Virus record (IMG/VR): IMGVR_UViG_3300025815_002670
Coordinates: 1 to 64,000 of that record
DNA: 64,000 nt
From: a virus
Direction: 5' to 3' (one strand)
Part shown: positions 49,138 to 59,937 of the stretch, in pieces
How positions within the stretch are numbered: position 1 is the first letter of the stretch
Layout: every line of letters starts with the position of its first letter
Program-made: the position numbers and the translations under genes
Notes under the pieces: model-generated
Seen by the model: only the letters and a program-made list of their open reading frames with translations
Told to the model about the DNA's origin: nothing
Databases searched by the model: none

Positions 49138-50639
49138 TGGCTATCAAAAGATACTACGCTTCAAAAGACAACACAATAACAAACGCCTTTGAAGAAAACC
49201 TATCAACTCGTGGGACAGACGCCAACATGGGCGCCGCCGACATCCTTGAGGTTTTCTCTATCTACGGCCAAGCATCTTCTGCCTCTGCTGAAGCGTCAAG
49301 GGCTCTAATCAAGTTTGACTGCACAGCCTCCACAAACTCGATCCAAGCAGACAGAACAGCAGGGGTCATTCCGGCAAGCGGCAGTGTCTCTTTTTACCTT
49401 CGCCTCTACAACGCCCCACACGGACAAACCTTACCAAAGTCTTACACGATGGATATTTCCGCAGTTTCCGGCTCTTGGACCGAGGGCACAGGTCTTGATA
49501 TGGAACTCTACAAGGACAAGGGCTCGTCAAACTGGGTTTCATCTTCTGACGGCAACACCTGGACAACAGCCGGCGGCGACTATTTCACCGACACTTCCTC
49601 TTCTTTCACCGCTTCTTTTGACGACGGAACAGAGGACATAGAACTCGACATCACAACACTCGTCGAACAATGGCTTGACAGCGCCGGCAACGTTCTCGGA
49701 TCTAAGGAAGATGAGGGTGTTGGCATCAAGATCTCAAGCGCCTACGAAACCGCAACTCGTTCCTACTACACCAAGAAGTTCTTTGCCCGAGGCACAGAGT
49801 TCTTTTTCAAAAAGCCCTGCATCGAGGCTCGCTGGAACTCCTCTGTCCAAGACGATCGAGGCAACTTCTACTATTCCAGTTCACTCGCAACTGCTGCCGA
49901 AAATCTACAGACGATCTACCTTTACAACTATTTCAGAGGTCGTCTCCGCAACATCCCAAGCATCGGAACCGGAGCCATTTATGTCAACCTTTATTCAGGT
50001 TCAACGGCACCAACTGGCTCAGCCATTACGCTTGTCGCTGACGGAACTTATGTCACATCCGATTCTCCAACCTTCGTAACCGGAGGCTGGGTCTCAACTG
50101 GCATTTATTCAGCATCTTTCGCTATGACTGCTGCATCTACGCCACTTGAAACCGTCTTTGATGTTTGGAACGACGGATCTGGAACACAGTTCTACACAGG
50201 TTCTTTCGAGCCAACAGTTCTTTCACCTTCTGCGGTTGCTCCGTCAGAAGAATATTTCATCTCAATAACAAATCTGCGCCAGTCCTACCGTAATGATGAA
50301 ACGGCAAGGTTTAGAATTTACACTCGCCAAAAAGATTGGAACCCAACTATTTACACAAGAGCGGTGGCAACACCCGAAGTTCAAATAGCGGAGAGTGGTT
50401 CTTACGAAATTTATAGAGTGGTAGATGACCTCAAGGTCATTCCTTACGGGACAGGCAGCGATAACCAAACAGTAATGTCTTATGACGCCTCTGGTTCATA
50501 CTTTGACTTAGATATGAGCATGTTTGAAACTGGCTACTCCTATGGAATAAAGCTTTCATTCTATAACCAAGATGTAGGAGCCTGGGTTGAACAGCCCGAA
50601 ACATTCAAGTTTAAAGTGGAATCAAGGCAGAATAAATAA
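49137..50639 (+). CDS. Virion protein with DNRLRE-like N-terminal domain
   Basis: 500 residues. The first 190 residues include KDNTITNAFEENLSTRGT, GAADILEVF, ASRALIKFD, VSFYLRLYN and LVEQWLD, the order of DNRLRE-type beta domains. The rest is a series of beta-sandwich-like strands (ARFRIYTRQKDWNPTIYTRA). It follows the gp6-type gene, where baseplate and fibre-attachment proteins lie in T4-related phages. Function beyond structure not readable. Confidence 0.6.
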   Translation: MAIKRYYASKDNTITNAFEENLSTRGTDANMGAADILEVFSIYGQASSASAEASRALIKFDCTASTNSIQADRTAGVIPASGSVSFYLRLYNAPHGQTLPKSYTMDISAVSGSWTEGTGLDMELYKDKGSSNWVSSSDGNTWTTAGGDYFTDTSSSFTASFDDGTEDIELDITTLVEQWLDSAGNVLGSKEDEGVGIKISSAYETATRSYYTKKFFARGTEFFFKKPCIEARWNSSVQDDRGNFYYSSSLATAAENLQTIYLYNYFRGRLRNIPSIGTGAIYVNLYSGSTAPTGSAITLVADGTYVTSDSPTFVTGGWVSTGIYSASFAMTAASTPLETVFDVWNDGSGTQFYTGSFEPTVLSPSAVAPSEEYFISITNLRQSYRNDETARFRIYTRQKDWNPTIYTRAVATPEVQIAESGSYEIYRVVDDLKVIPYGTGSDNQTVMSYDASGSYFDLDMSMFETGYSYGIKLSFYNQDVGAWVEQPETFKFKVESRQNK

Positions 50640-53600
50640 TGAGCATCAGAAAACTTTTTGACTCAAATAAGCCGCAAACGGTCTTAGTTTCTACAAACCT
50701 CGAAGAAGAGGTTGTCAAAAACGCCCCGGAACTTGAGTCTGCGGACAATGTTAGAGAGCAGATCAAGCGCATCAACCGCTACATCCCGGCGGTTGACTTC
50801 TCCGATCCAGCAAACTTCGTCACTTACGGCTCGGCACAGTCCTATTACGAAGACGCCGTTTCCCGCATTTACCGTGAGTTTCCTTATGACGGCTCCGAGG
50901 AAGAAATAACTCGCTTCCACAACGAGTCAAATTACCTCGATCTCTACATTTTTGACAACCGCTACCCACGCACAACCGGTTATGCCATTTTCTCCTCTAA
51001 CGGCTGGGGCACAGCAGGCTCGGCAGTCAGCGGCTGGGGCTCTTCCTCCGCACCCGAATATATTTCATTCGTAGGCGGCCCACACACCGCTTCTGGGGGC
51101 ATGCCAGCCGGAACACTACACTACACCTTCACCGGCTCCAACTACTACGACACGGACATTTACGGCACTGACGGCACGCTTGCTCTTGACCGTGTTGGTT
51201 CCCGCGAGTCAAACCTAAACTACGATCTTTCCAAGGGCGTCTCCGTTGAGTTCTGGCTAAACAAGGACACTTGGCTTACCGCTTCTACCGAAAAAGAAGT
51301 CATTTTTGACCTTTGGAACGGCTCTGTTTCCTCCTCTGCCGGTTATGGTCGCTTCCTCCTCTACGTCACAGGCGCCACTGACGGTGCGGATCCGCTTTAC
51401 CTTCACCTTGGATCCGGCTCCAACACAGCAGACATTAGCCTACTTTCCAGTGCCTACACAACCGCATCCATCGCTGACGGTGCTTGGCACCATTACGCCG
51501 TCACAGTTCAGTCAGGCTCTACGGGGCTCACAACAAAGGCTTACGTCGATGGCACACTAAACAAGACCACGACATCGGCTATTGACTTTGGAGCCGTCAC
51601 AGGGTCGCTCAAGGCTTTCATAGGGGCATTGCAAACCGCTCCGTCCGGTGCTGCCTTCGCTGGCACAACGATGACCGGCTACGGCAAACTTTCTGGTTCT
51701 ATTGACGAGTTCCGCTACTGGAAGTCCAAGCGAGACGAGAAAGACATCCAAAACAACTGGTGGACGCAGGTTCGCGGCGGGACAAATGAAGAGATCGCCA
51801 ACGCAGAACTCGGTGTTTACTACAAGTTCAACGAGGGCATAACCAGCGTCACGGCGACTGACTCCGTTGTCCTCGACTATTCAGGCCGCATCACAAACGG
51901 AACCTGGGTTGGCTACCCTGGCTCCTCTGCTCGTTCCACAGGGTCCGCTATTGACTCCTCCACAGCAGTCGTTGCGGACACGGTAGAATACAAAGATCCG
52001 ATTATTTACTCCACACACCCGGATGTGAGCGCACTTTACGACGAACTTTCTTCGTCCGGTAGCGTCCACGACTATGAAAACCAGGCAAGCATCAAGGACT
52101 CTATTCCGTCTTGGATCATCGATCAGGACGAAACACAGGGCTCAAACGAGGTTACGCGCCTCACACAGATCGTTGGTTCCTACTTCGACACACTAAACCT
52201 CCAGATCAAGGCACTTCCACACCTAACCGACAACACTTACCTAACTTCCAGCGCCAAGCCAACCCCATTTGCTCGCAACTTGCTTTCCTCCAAGGGCCTT
52301 GAAGTCCCAGAGATCTTCGTTGACGCTGACATCCTTGAGCGTTTTGCTAACAGAAGGTCAGACAGAGCCTACGAACTCGATCTAAACGAGGTCAAAAACC
52401 TCATTTACCAGAACATCTACAATAACCTTACTTACATCTACAAATCAAAGGGAACGGAAAAGGCGTTTAGAAACCTTATTCGCTGCTATGGCATCGGCGA
52501 TGAAGTCGTTCAGTTCAACGCTTACGGCAACAACGCAGAGTTCAAGTTCGAGGACACAGACTACTCCACGATCACTCGCAAGAACTTTGTTGATTTCAAC
52601 CACCCAGATCGTTTTGGTGGCATCGTTTACCAGAGTTCTTCTGCTACAAACTCCGAAACAACTGGCATTACACACGTCACAGGAACAGCCCGCTACCTTC
52701 CAAACACAGCCGAAGTAGAGGTTTTCTTCCCAAGAAAGTACGAGTTCAGCAACCCGCAGTATTTCCACACTCCGTTCCTAAGTTCTTCCATTTTTGGACA
52801 CCACAACTCCCAGGGCGAGACAAACTTTGACTGGCTCACTACTGCTGCTGACGACAAGAACTTCCAACTTTACTTTGTTCGCACCTACCTAAACTCAAGA
52901 GATGGCTACTTCCAACTTCGGAACAGAACAGGAACACTAAACCTCACAAGTTCCGTTTACAGCAACGTCTACGACAACCAAAAGTGGAACTTTGCTGTCC
53001 GAATCAAACACGAAAAGTACCCTTACTCCAACGGTCTAACTGGTTCAGCGTCAGACACGCATATCCTCGAATGGTACGGCGTCAACACAGAGTTTGGTGT
53101 TGTCAAAAATGAGTTTGAAGTCACAGCAAGCGGTCTCGGAAACGAGTATCTTACCAACGATCGCCGCTATTACATCGGTGCAGACCGCACAAACTACTCC
53201 GGTTCCGTCGTCACAAACTCGGATGTCAAGGTTACATCCATTCGTCACTGGGCTTCCTACCTTGAAAACGAAGTCATCGTCGAACACGCAAAAGATCCTG
53301 CTAATGTCGGAACCAAGTTCCCAAGCAGAAATATCGCTTTCAACGCGGATTCAACAACTGCCGGCGTCGACAACCAGACTATTCCAAACATCGAGTCCCT
53401 CGCCATGCATTGGGACTTCGCACAGGTCACAGGAACAGACGCAGGTGGCGCTTTCACCGTTGAAGACGCCTCTTCTGGTTCAGTATCACTATTCTCTCGC
53501 TACTCCAACGACGGCAACCTTTCCAGAATTATCAATAGTCAGTACGCTGGCGTTGCCTACTTCCCGGCAGCACTTTCCTCCACAAGCGTCATCGATAAAG

Positions 53601-56600
53601 AATTCCTACCAACAAACCGTCAGCGTTTGCCCGAGGTCATAAACTCCGCAGATGCTGTCAATGTCCTTTCCAGGGACGATGAACTTTACCCAAGAGACGC
53701 TGCGCCTTCACAGATGTTCTTTGCTTTTGAGAAGAGCATGTATGGCATCGTTTCCCAGGAAATGGTTAACTACTTTGGAACGATCGTAGAGTTCAACAAC
53801 CTCATCGGCGATGTTGTCAACAAGTATCGCGGAGACTACAAGGGTCTTCGCCTCCTTCGCCAACTCTTCTTTGAGAAGATCCAAAACAACCCAGACCTCG
53901 ACAAGTTCATCGAATACTACAAGTGGATCGACAACTCCCTTGGCATCTTCCTCCAGCAACTCGTCCCCGCTTCTGCCGACGTTTCCGACGAAATTAGAAC
54001 AGTCGTGGAAGACCACATCCTTTCTCGCTCCAAGTACGACCACAAATACCCGCAACTCGACTACAAGGGCAACGAGCGCTTTGGTGGTGACGAAGCCAAG
54101 TTGGAAGCCAGGGTCAAGGGCATCGAAGAACTTACTTACAACTGGGAGTTTGGCCACGCACCACTCAATAACCTACAAAGCACAAGCGGTCGTTGGTGGA
54201 AAGAAAGAGCCAAGCGAACCAACACAGCCTTTGGCACGGCAACAGCCATCGACACAGCCCGCCAAGACCTCAACGACATCATCCTAAGTTTTAACTCTGC
54301 TTCTGCCGAGGAGTTCAACCAGAGCACCGGCATCGGAAACACCTACTTCGGTTCCACTTACGCCCTACGCAACTTTGCGCAGACAACCAGAACAACGGTT
54401 CACCTAGACAAGAAGATCGGCGGTGGCTACAACTACCCACCAGGGCACAGGCCAGACGCGCTATTCTCTATTACAAAGCGTGGAACAGCCGGCGCAGATC
54501 TACTAACAGTATCTAAAGGCAACTTCCAAGACCTTGACATTGCTGAAACTGGCGAGCCCATCGTCACCATCAAACGCCGCTTTGACGATCCTCTCGGAAC
54601 CGACAACCAGAACCAAAACGGCTACTCAACCGGCAAAAACAGCCTACCGGCTGTCCTTTACAGTTCCTCAGCCGGAACAACCGGTTACAGATCCGAGACT
54701 ACTGGAATCGAGTTTGCCGGCTTCCACAACGACTCTTACGGACCAGAATACGATGTTCCGATGCAGGGTCCGTTCTCCGACGCCCATGTCGGCGGTTACA
54801 GGCATCGCCACGAAGATCTTACCGGAGATCCTACTCTAACCTCCTCTACAACCAGAGCCGAGGCTTGGTACAGAAACGGCGCGAACTACTCATCTGCTGA
54901 CTACAACTTTACAAGACCCTCTGCTTCTCCACAGTACCGCAGAGGCGAAGGTGTCAAGCGCCCACTAAACATCGAAAACATCCAGCACAGGACCGGCTCC
55001 AACACGATCCGCATGGGCAACTTCGACAAGCGTTACGAAGTTGTTATGACAAACTCTCGCAGAACAAATAACTCCCAGTTTGTTAAGAACGAGGGCTTCT
55101 CTACCGCCTCTGTGACCTCCGATGTTCTCGGCTATGTCGAAGCCCTTGTGGACTATGCAAAGCCCGTCAGAGCACGCACAGAGCACGTCATCGTCAACCG
55201 TTTCTCTGCTCCCGGCGGCCCAGAGACTGCTGGTGACGCACAGGGTGGTGCGGGACTTGATTACGTTTCTTCCGAGTTGAGCCCTTACAACAACCTAAAC
55301 TACAGAAATCTAACGATCCGCCAGCCTCTCCGCACACTCCTTACCGAGCGCTCCGAGCAGTTTGGTCTTCGTTCTGGTTCAGCGGTTTCAGCCCTGGACT
55401 ACACAAACGTCACGGCAAGTTTCCACAAAATCAACAGAAACGGCATAAAGCAGTTGGAGTCAAGTTCTGCCGGCGGCATTGTGACTTCTTCGGTGTTCGA
55501 CAACTACTATGTCCAGCACATGATCCCGCAGTCCGACTTCCAATACACTTGGATCACAGCGTCTTATGTCTCCACAGTCGGCGACATCTACGGCTACCTT
55601 CCTTACGACGGCTTGGCATCCTCCTCAACGGGGCTCATTAGCGCAATCAACTTTGTTAGTGGTAGTGAGATCACTATTGCTGGGAGTTTTGTTGATTTTG
55701 TCAATACCAACACAATAATTGTCGATCCAATAAATACCTCTGATTTTACAACAGGCTATTCACTTCCTACTGATGTTGATGAATATGTTCCTGGGACATC
55801 GCTCGGAGCCCAGCGGAGTAAAGTCTTGAATGGACTTGTTGCTCACCGTGGAGGAGTATACGGCTACAACACTTGGAAGCAACAGAGGGTTGGCGAAGGC
55901 AGGCTCCCACGCTACTTCCGCGAAAACAACATCTACACCCACACGCCAAAGGTCGGTGAACCAATAACAGTGACGACTCCTGGCGGAACAACAACGGTTC
56001 CAGTCAGAAATAGAGCAACCTTGGCTGTCACACAGTCCTCTGTCGACGTTGCATTTAGGCCACTTTCCTACAAACTCGTCGTCAAAACGGGCGAAAACGA
56101 CAGAGGCGAAGACATAAACTCGATCGCAGTTGTCAAAGCAAGTTTCGGAAACAACCTTGCGTTCTTCGAAGACTCCGACTTCAACGAGGCGATCGGGGCA
56201 CAAATAGATTTCAGAGACACGCCTTACAGAACTCTCCTAAACCTCTACGGCAGAAAGAACAACCAAAACTCTTCACTTCCGATCAAGCGTCTTTCAGAAC
56301 TCCGCTACTCAGAAGTTGTTTACCCATCCAGGGCAAACATCTACAGAGACATCATCCGAGGTAGAACAAGTTTTGAAAACAACTTCTGGCGTGATGCTCG
56401 TGCAGATCGTGTTACCAAGGGTGAGGCGAAGAAGCCAACAAACGTTGCGCAAGTTACAGTAAGCCAAAGCGCATGGGCATTAGATGCGCACATCAATTTT
56501 GTTTCTATTGCAGACACAGTTTTTTCTGGCGGTTTAGCAAGAAACAACGAAGACGGTTACAAGCCAGGAGAATTGCAAAACCTTTATGTGCACTTCCACG

Positions 56601-59600
56601 CAGGCACTTCTTCAAACGCTCAGCCAGGCTTGCTTTATTCCAGAAAACAGATCTATCCCTTAACTAGTGCTGTGGCCCCTGTGTGGGGTATGGAGATTCC
56701 AGAGATTGCAGCGTCATCAGATCCAAACCTTTTGCAGCCGAAATCAATGTTCCGTGGTGAAGCCCTCTGGGAAGCTGCTGCACAAGCCGGTGCTTACGAA
56801 GGAACGTCAAGCACATTCGTTTCTTCCGCAGCCAACCCGTTCTACGACGACTACGAGGCTTACTTTGCCGACATCAGAAGCAAGGGCAAGGACTACTCCA
56901 TCATTCCAGAGTTCAGGATCTCCGAGCACATTGACTTCTACGATGCAAACTCCGACGACTTCCTCAAAGAAAACCAGAAACTATTCTCCATTTTCGGAAC
57001 ACCAACCGCTTCAACAGTTCCGCAGAACAGTTCAGAGGCTGACTTCTTCAAGGTCTTTACAAACTCAGACTTTATGAAGCATTTTGAACTCATAAAGAAC
57101 GACCACGAAAGAATCGCAGATCCACACGCCATCACCTTGAAGTGCAAGGCAATCAAGAAGTTTGTTCCTTACGACGGCTTCTACCCTGCTGAAAGAACAA
57201 CGGAGATGGTAGAACAGTTTATTCAAGATTATTCTGGTTCTGTAAATAAGATCAGCGGCGAAAACTTAGGAGAGGATGCTTCATTGAGAACGGTCTTAAA
57301 GCCGCTCTTTGCACCGGGCATTCTTTACAACACTATCAAGTCAGGAATCGCTGTTGATTATCCAATTTTGCAACAAGGGTTAACCCAACAGATCGGCACT
57401 AATACTCCAAAAAGAGGAGTGACTTATGATGCAACTTCATTCACTGCACAGGTTAATGAATTTATCACATCTGCCTCTTTCGCCATTATGTCAAGCACAA
57501 AACCAGAAAGTAGAAATGCCGTTTCTAGAGTAGTCGACCACTCAAGAGGCTGGGATAAGAGAATCCCATTCGAAGCAATAATTGATCCAGACAACTACCT
57601 TGCAAGCGTAAGAGTTGCTGATGACGAACCAAGCAACTGGGCAAGAATAAGAAGTGTCGTGTCATTTGACGGAACTGGCGGTTCAAAATACAAAAAGATG
57701 ATTAACAACTTCTTTGCTGAGAGTGTAAATTTCTTCTTACCAAACGGACAACTTACAACATTAGAGTCTCTACCGCAAAGAGAGTTCAAAACAGTGACTC
57801 CTGGAGTGCCATACGGAATGAGAATCAAGATGTGGCGCTCTATGGACCAGCCACGCCTATTCAGTGGTTCTTGGGGTGATTTTGAGGTTCCACAGAACAC
57901 TCCAGAGTCTGGTTCTACCGAGTCAAGAGCAGCAAGAGAAACCTTCACGATGTATAGTCGACCAGGCGCATTTGGTGTTCCGTTGGCGCTCTATGCGAGC
58001 GGTAACCACAACTTATGGCCTGGTGCAGACACGGTTCCAGGCACAAAATATGACTTCTCACCAGCAAATGGAATTTATGGATCACACACACCGCCTTATT
58101 ATGACGGTGAATGTTGGTTTGACATTATTTTCTGGCCCCGGGGCGTAGAAACAGCACTAGAGCCCTCTCCACCACAAGTCTTCCAGTTTAAGGCAGATGA
58201 AACTGGTGAACAATACAGACCAACTCTAGATGAGATATTCGCTTCTCCACACGAATCAATTTTTTATGTCAGCGGAACTCAAAACAACAATGTCCCACTC
58301 GCCGGCTCTTTTACAAGAAAATGGCGATATGATCAGGAAGCTCTTAAAAACATCGCTGGCTCTTCTTACCACGTCAAGTCTTTCACAGGCGGCGCCGCGA
58401 CGGTTCCATACGTTGGGCCAGCCTCTGGCCCGTTTATGAACGAGTGGGCAATGCAGCTTGATTCTTGCCTCAACATTTTCCGTAAGAATGCACGAGGAAA
58501 CAAGTGGTCTATTCAGACAAAATTTGAGACACCAATGCTCAACTTTAATCACGTCAGTACGGGAAGTAACACGTTGACCGTAACCGATGATGCCGATGCG
58601 AATTCTTGTATCCCAAGAGGTATGTGGCACCAGTTTGGTCGCCTACCACTTGACGGCGAGGGTGTTTATCTACAAATTACTGACATTCCGACGCAATGGC
58701 TTGAAACTCACCCAAGCGCTACGCTAGTTCCCGATCTGGCTGGAACTATTTCTTCACTAAATAAGAGCCCTTATGTGAACAATGAGTCTGATGTCGCAAC
58801 ATATTTCAACGGCTATACTCTTCCGATCGGAACAGTTTCAGATGATGGTTCGTCTACTAGTTACATTAGACCAGAAGTCCAATCTCTTGTAGACATCTGC
58901 GGCTTTAGCACCGATCCGGTTAGAATTGGTGAGATTCGCGATCGCAAGTTCCTGAGAGAAGCTGTTGTAGCCGTTCCATTCAAGATCGTTGACGGAGAAA
59001 GAAAATTCTACAGAACATTTGATCCGAGACGACCAGAATCACGCATTTCCGGCAAGAGTTACAGAAACCTTGTTGATGCGATGCAAAGATATGTTTTCCC
59101 ACCGACATTCGACTTCGTAAACAACCCAGAAGTCACACCGGTCTCAATGTATGTCTTTGAGTTCAAACACGAACTTACAAAGGACGATCTTTCCAAGATC
59201 TGGCAGAACGTCACGCCAAACATTGGCACAGAAGCACAGGCTTCTTTCGCAACAATAAGCCACGAACTTCTCGCAAACGAACTGCTTGGAGATATTGAAG
59301 AGGCCAATGCAGCAACCGCTGCAAACATTCCTTACGACGATATGGATAACCAGATCCAGTGGATGGTTTTCAAGGTCAAGCAAAGAGCCCGCAGCGACTA
59401 TTTTGAGGATGTTGAGAACAAGGGCCGCTCAATGCCGTTCTACACCTACAACTGGCCTTACGACTTCTGCTCCCTTGTTGAACTTGCACAACTTGAAGTT
59501 TCCATGGACTTCAAGAAAATCCCAGACACAAGAAAGGTTCGCGCCAAGCGCGTCGATCTACCTGACGAGTTGGCTCTCCTTGACAGAGGCGCAGGAGCAG

Positions 59601-59926
59601 GCCGCGAAGGTACATTTGTTGGAGATGTAAGTGTATTCGCAGAAACAAGTCTTCGTCCAGACCTTGAAGGTACTGGTCGTTCTACCGCAACCTTCAACCA
59701 GGGCGGCGATGTTGTTGAACGAGGAGGCCCAACAATTCTCGGACCAGGAGGCGTTGTGGACGCTGAAACTGCTGCCTCACAAACCGCCGGCGGGATTATG
59801 GATACTCTAGAAGGTGGCCGTTCTGGAATAGCAGGAGTTAGAAACGACACAGTTGGAGGACCACAAGGTCAAGCACCCGGCACAAACAACCTTGGTGGCA
59901 TAGGCGACCAGGACATAGACGGATAA
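50639..59926 (+). CDS. Giant virion protein with LamG domains, 3095 residues
   Basis: Residues about 200-375 form a LamG/concanavalin-like domain: VSVEFWLNKDTWL, AWHHYAVTVQSG, KAYVDGTLN, GSIDEFRYW. A second related domain lies near 750-890 (KWNFAVRIKH, RRYYIGADRTNYSG, VTSIRHWASYL). Such domains bind glycans, so host recognition is possible. The last 100 residues are Gly-rich and low in complexity. Most of the gene has C-ending codons, but 55650-55860 and 57180-57800 are AT-rich and look patched in. The frame is intact throughout. Tail or baseplate location is inferred from neighbours. Confidence 0.7.
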   Translation: MSIRKLFDSNKPQTVLVSTNLEEEVVKNAPELESADNVREQIKRINRYIPAVDFSDPANFVTYGSAQSYYEDAVSRIYREFPYDGSEEEITRFHNESNYLDLYIFDNRYPRTTGYAIFSSNGWGTAGSAVSGWGSSSAPEYISFVGGPHTASGGMPAGTLHYTFTGSNYYDTDIYGTDGTLALDRVGSRESNLNYDLSKGVSVEFWLNKDTWLTASTEKEVIFDLWNGSVSSSAGYGRFLLYVTGATDGADPLYLHLGSGSNTADISLLSSAYTTASIADGAWHHYAVTVQSGSTGLTTKAYVDGTLNKTTTSAIDFGAVTGSLKAFIGALQTAPSGAAFAGTTMTGYGKLSGSIDEFRYWKSKRDEKDIQNNWWTQVRGGTNEEIANAELGVYYKFNEGITSVTATDSVVLDYSGRITNGTWVGYPGSSARSTGSAIDSSTAVVADTVEYKDPIIYSTHPDVSALYDELSSSGSVHDYENQASIKDSIPSWIIDQDETQGSNEVTRLTQIVGSYFDTLNLQIKALPHLTDNTYLTSSAKPTPFARNLLSSKGLEVPEIFVDADILERFANRRSDRAYELDLNEVKNLIYQNIYNNLTYIYKSKGTEKAFRNLIRCYGIGDEVVQFNAYGNNAEFKFEDTDYSTITRKNFVDFNHPDRFGGIVYQSSSATNSETTGITHVTGTARYLPNTAEVEVFFPRKYEFSNPQYFHTPFLSSSIFGHHNSQGETNFDWLTTAADDKNFQLYFVRTYLNSRDGYFQLRNRTGTLNLTSSVYSNVYDNQKWNFAVRIKHEKYPYSNGLTGSASDTHILEWYGVNTEFGVVKNEFEVTASGLGNEYLTNDRRYYIGADRTNYSGSVVTNSDVKVTSIRHWASYLENEVIVEHAKDPANVGTKFPSRNIAFNADSTTAGVDNQTIPNIESLAMHWDFAQVTGTDAGGAFTVEDASSGSVSLFSRYSNDGNLSRIINSQYAGVAYFPAALSSTSVIDKEFLPTNRQRLPEVINSADAVNVLSRDDELYPRDAAPSQMFFAFEKSMYGIVSQEMVNYFGTIVEFNNLIGDVVNKYRGDYKGLRLLRQLFFEKIQNNPDLDKFIEYYKWIDNSLGIFLQQLVPASADVSDEIRTVVEDHILSRSKYDHKYPQLDYKGNERFGGDEAKLEARVKGIEELTYNWEFGHAPLNNLQSTSGRWWKERAKRTNTAFGTATAIDTARQDLNDIILSFNSASAEEFNQSTGIGNTYFGSTYALRNFAQTTRTTVHLDKKIGGGYNYPPGHRPDALFSITKRGTAGADLLTVSKGNFQDLDIAETGEPIVTIKRRFDDPLGTDNQNQNGYSTGKNSLPAVLYSSSAGTTGYRSETTGIEFAGFHNDSYGPEYDVPMQGPFSDAHVGGYRHRHEDLTGDPTLTSSTTRAEAWYRNGANYSSADYNFTRPSASPQYRRGEGVKRPLNIENIQHRTGSNTIRMGNFDKRYEVVMTNSRRTNNSQFVKNEGFSTASVTSDVLGYVEALVDYAKPVRARTEHVIVNRFSAPGGPETAGDAQGGAGLDYVSSELSPYNNLNYRNLTIRQPLRTLLTERSEQFGLRSGSAVSALDYTNVTASFHKINRNGIKQLESSSAGGIVTSSVFDNYYVQHMIPQSDFQYTWITASYVSTVGDIYGYLPYDGLASSSTGLISAINFVSGSEITIAGSFVDFVNTNTIIVDPINTSDFTTGYSLPTDVDEYVPGTSLGAQRSKVLNGLVAHRGGVYGYNTWKQQRVGEGRLPRYFRENNIYTHTPKVGEPITVTTPGGTTTVPVRNRATLAVTQSSVDVAFRPLSYKLVVKTGENDRGEDINSIAVVKASFGNNLAFFEDSDFNEAIGAQIDFRDTPYRTLLNLYGRKNNQNSSLPIKRLSELRYSEVVYPSRANIYRDIIRGRTSFENNFWRDARADRVTKGEAKKPTNVAQVTVSQSAWALDAHINFVSIADTVFSGGLARNNEDGYKPGELQNLYVHFHAGTSSNAQPGLLYSRKQIYPLTSAVAPVWGMEIPEIAASSDPNLLQPKSMFRGEALWEAAAQAGAYEGTSSTFVSSAANPFYDDYEAYFADIRSKGKDYSIIPEFRISEHIDFYDANSDDFLKENQKLFSIFGTPTASTVPQNSSEADFFKVFTNSDFMKHFELIKNDHERIADPHAITLKCKAIKKFVPYDGFYPAERTTEMVEQFIQDYSGSVNKISGENLGEDASLRTVLKPLFAPGILYNTIKSGIAVDYPILQQGLTQQIGTNTPKRGVTYDATSFTAQVNEFITSASFAIMSSTKPESRNAVSRVVDHSRGWDKRIPFEAIIDPDNYLASVRVADDEPSNWARIRSVVSFDGTGGSKYKKMINNFFAESVNFFLPNGQLTTLESLPQREFKTVTPGVPYGMRIKMWRSMDQPRLFSGSWGDFEVPQNTPESGSTESRAARETFTMYSRPGAFGVPLALYASGNHNLWPGADTVPGTKYDFSPANGIYGSHTPPYYDGECWFDIIFWPRGVETALEPSPPQVFQFKADETGEQYRPTLDEIFASPHESIFYVSGTQNNNVPLAGSFTRKWRYDQEALKNIAGSSYHVKSFTGGAATVPYVGPASGPFMNEWAMQLDSCLNIFRKNARGNKWSIQTKFETPMLNFNHVSTGSNTLTVTDDADANSCIPRGMWHQFGRLPLDGEGVYLQITDIPTQWLETHPSATLVPDLAGTISSLNKSPYVNNESDVATYFNGYTLPIGTVSDDGSSTSYIRPEVQSLVDICGFSTDPVRIGEIRDRKFLREAVVAVPFKIVDGERKFYRTFDPRRPESRISGKSYRNLVDAMQRYVFPPTFDFVNNPEVTPVSMYVFEFKHELTKDDLSKIWQNVTPNIGTEAQASFATISHELLANELLGDIEEANAATAANIPYDDMDNQIQWMVFKVKQRARSDYFEDVENKGRSMPFYTYNWPYDFCSLVELAQLEVSMDFKKIPDTRKVRAKRVDLPDELALLDRGAGAGREGTFVGDVSVFAETSLRPDLEGTGRSTATFNQGGDVVERGGPTILGPGGVVDAETAASQTAGGIMDTLEGGRSGIAGVRNDTVGGPQGQAPGTNNLGGIGDQDIDG

Positions 59927-59937
59927 AGGACTAAAAA

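Noticed and set aside
50345-50354. AACTATTTAC inside a virion gene, equal to the ACTAYTTAY box
   Set aside because: It is within coding sequence for PTIYTR with no gene start nearby, so I treat it as chance; it also limits trust in the box.
53094-57077. Long secondary frames inside the 3095-codon gene
   Set aside because: They are Ser/Thr/Gln-rich out-of-frame readings of a strongly biased gene, without ribosome sites.
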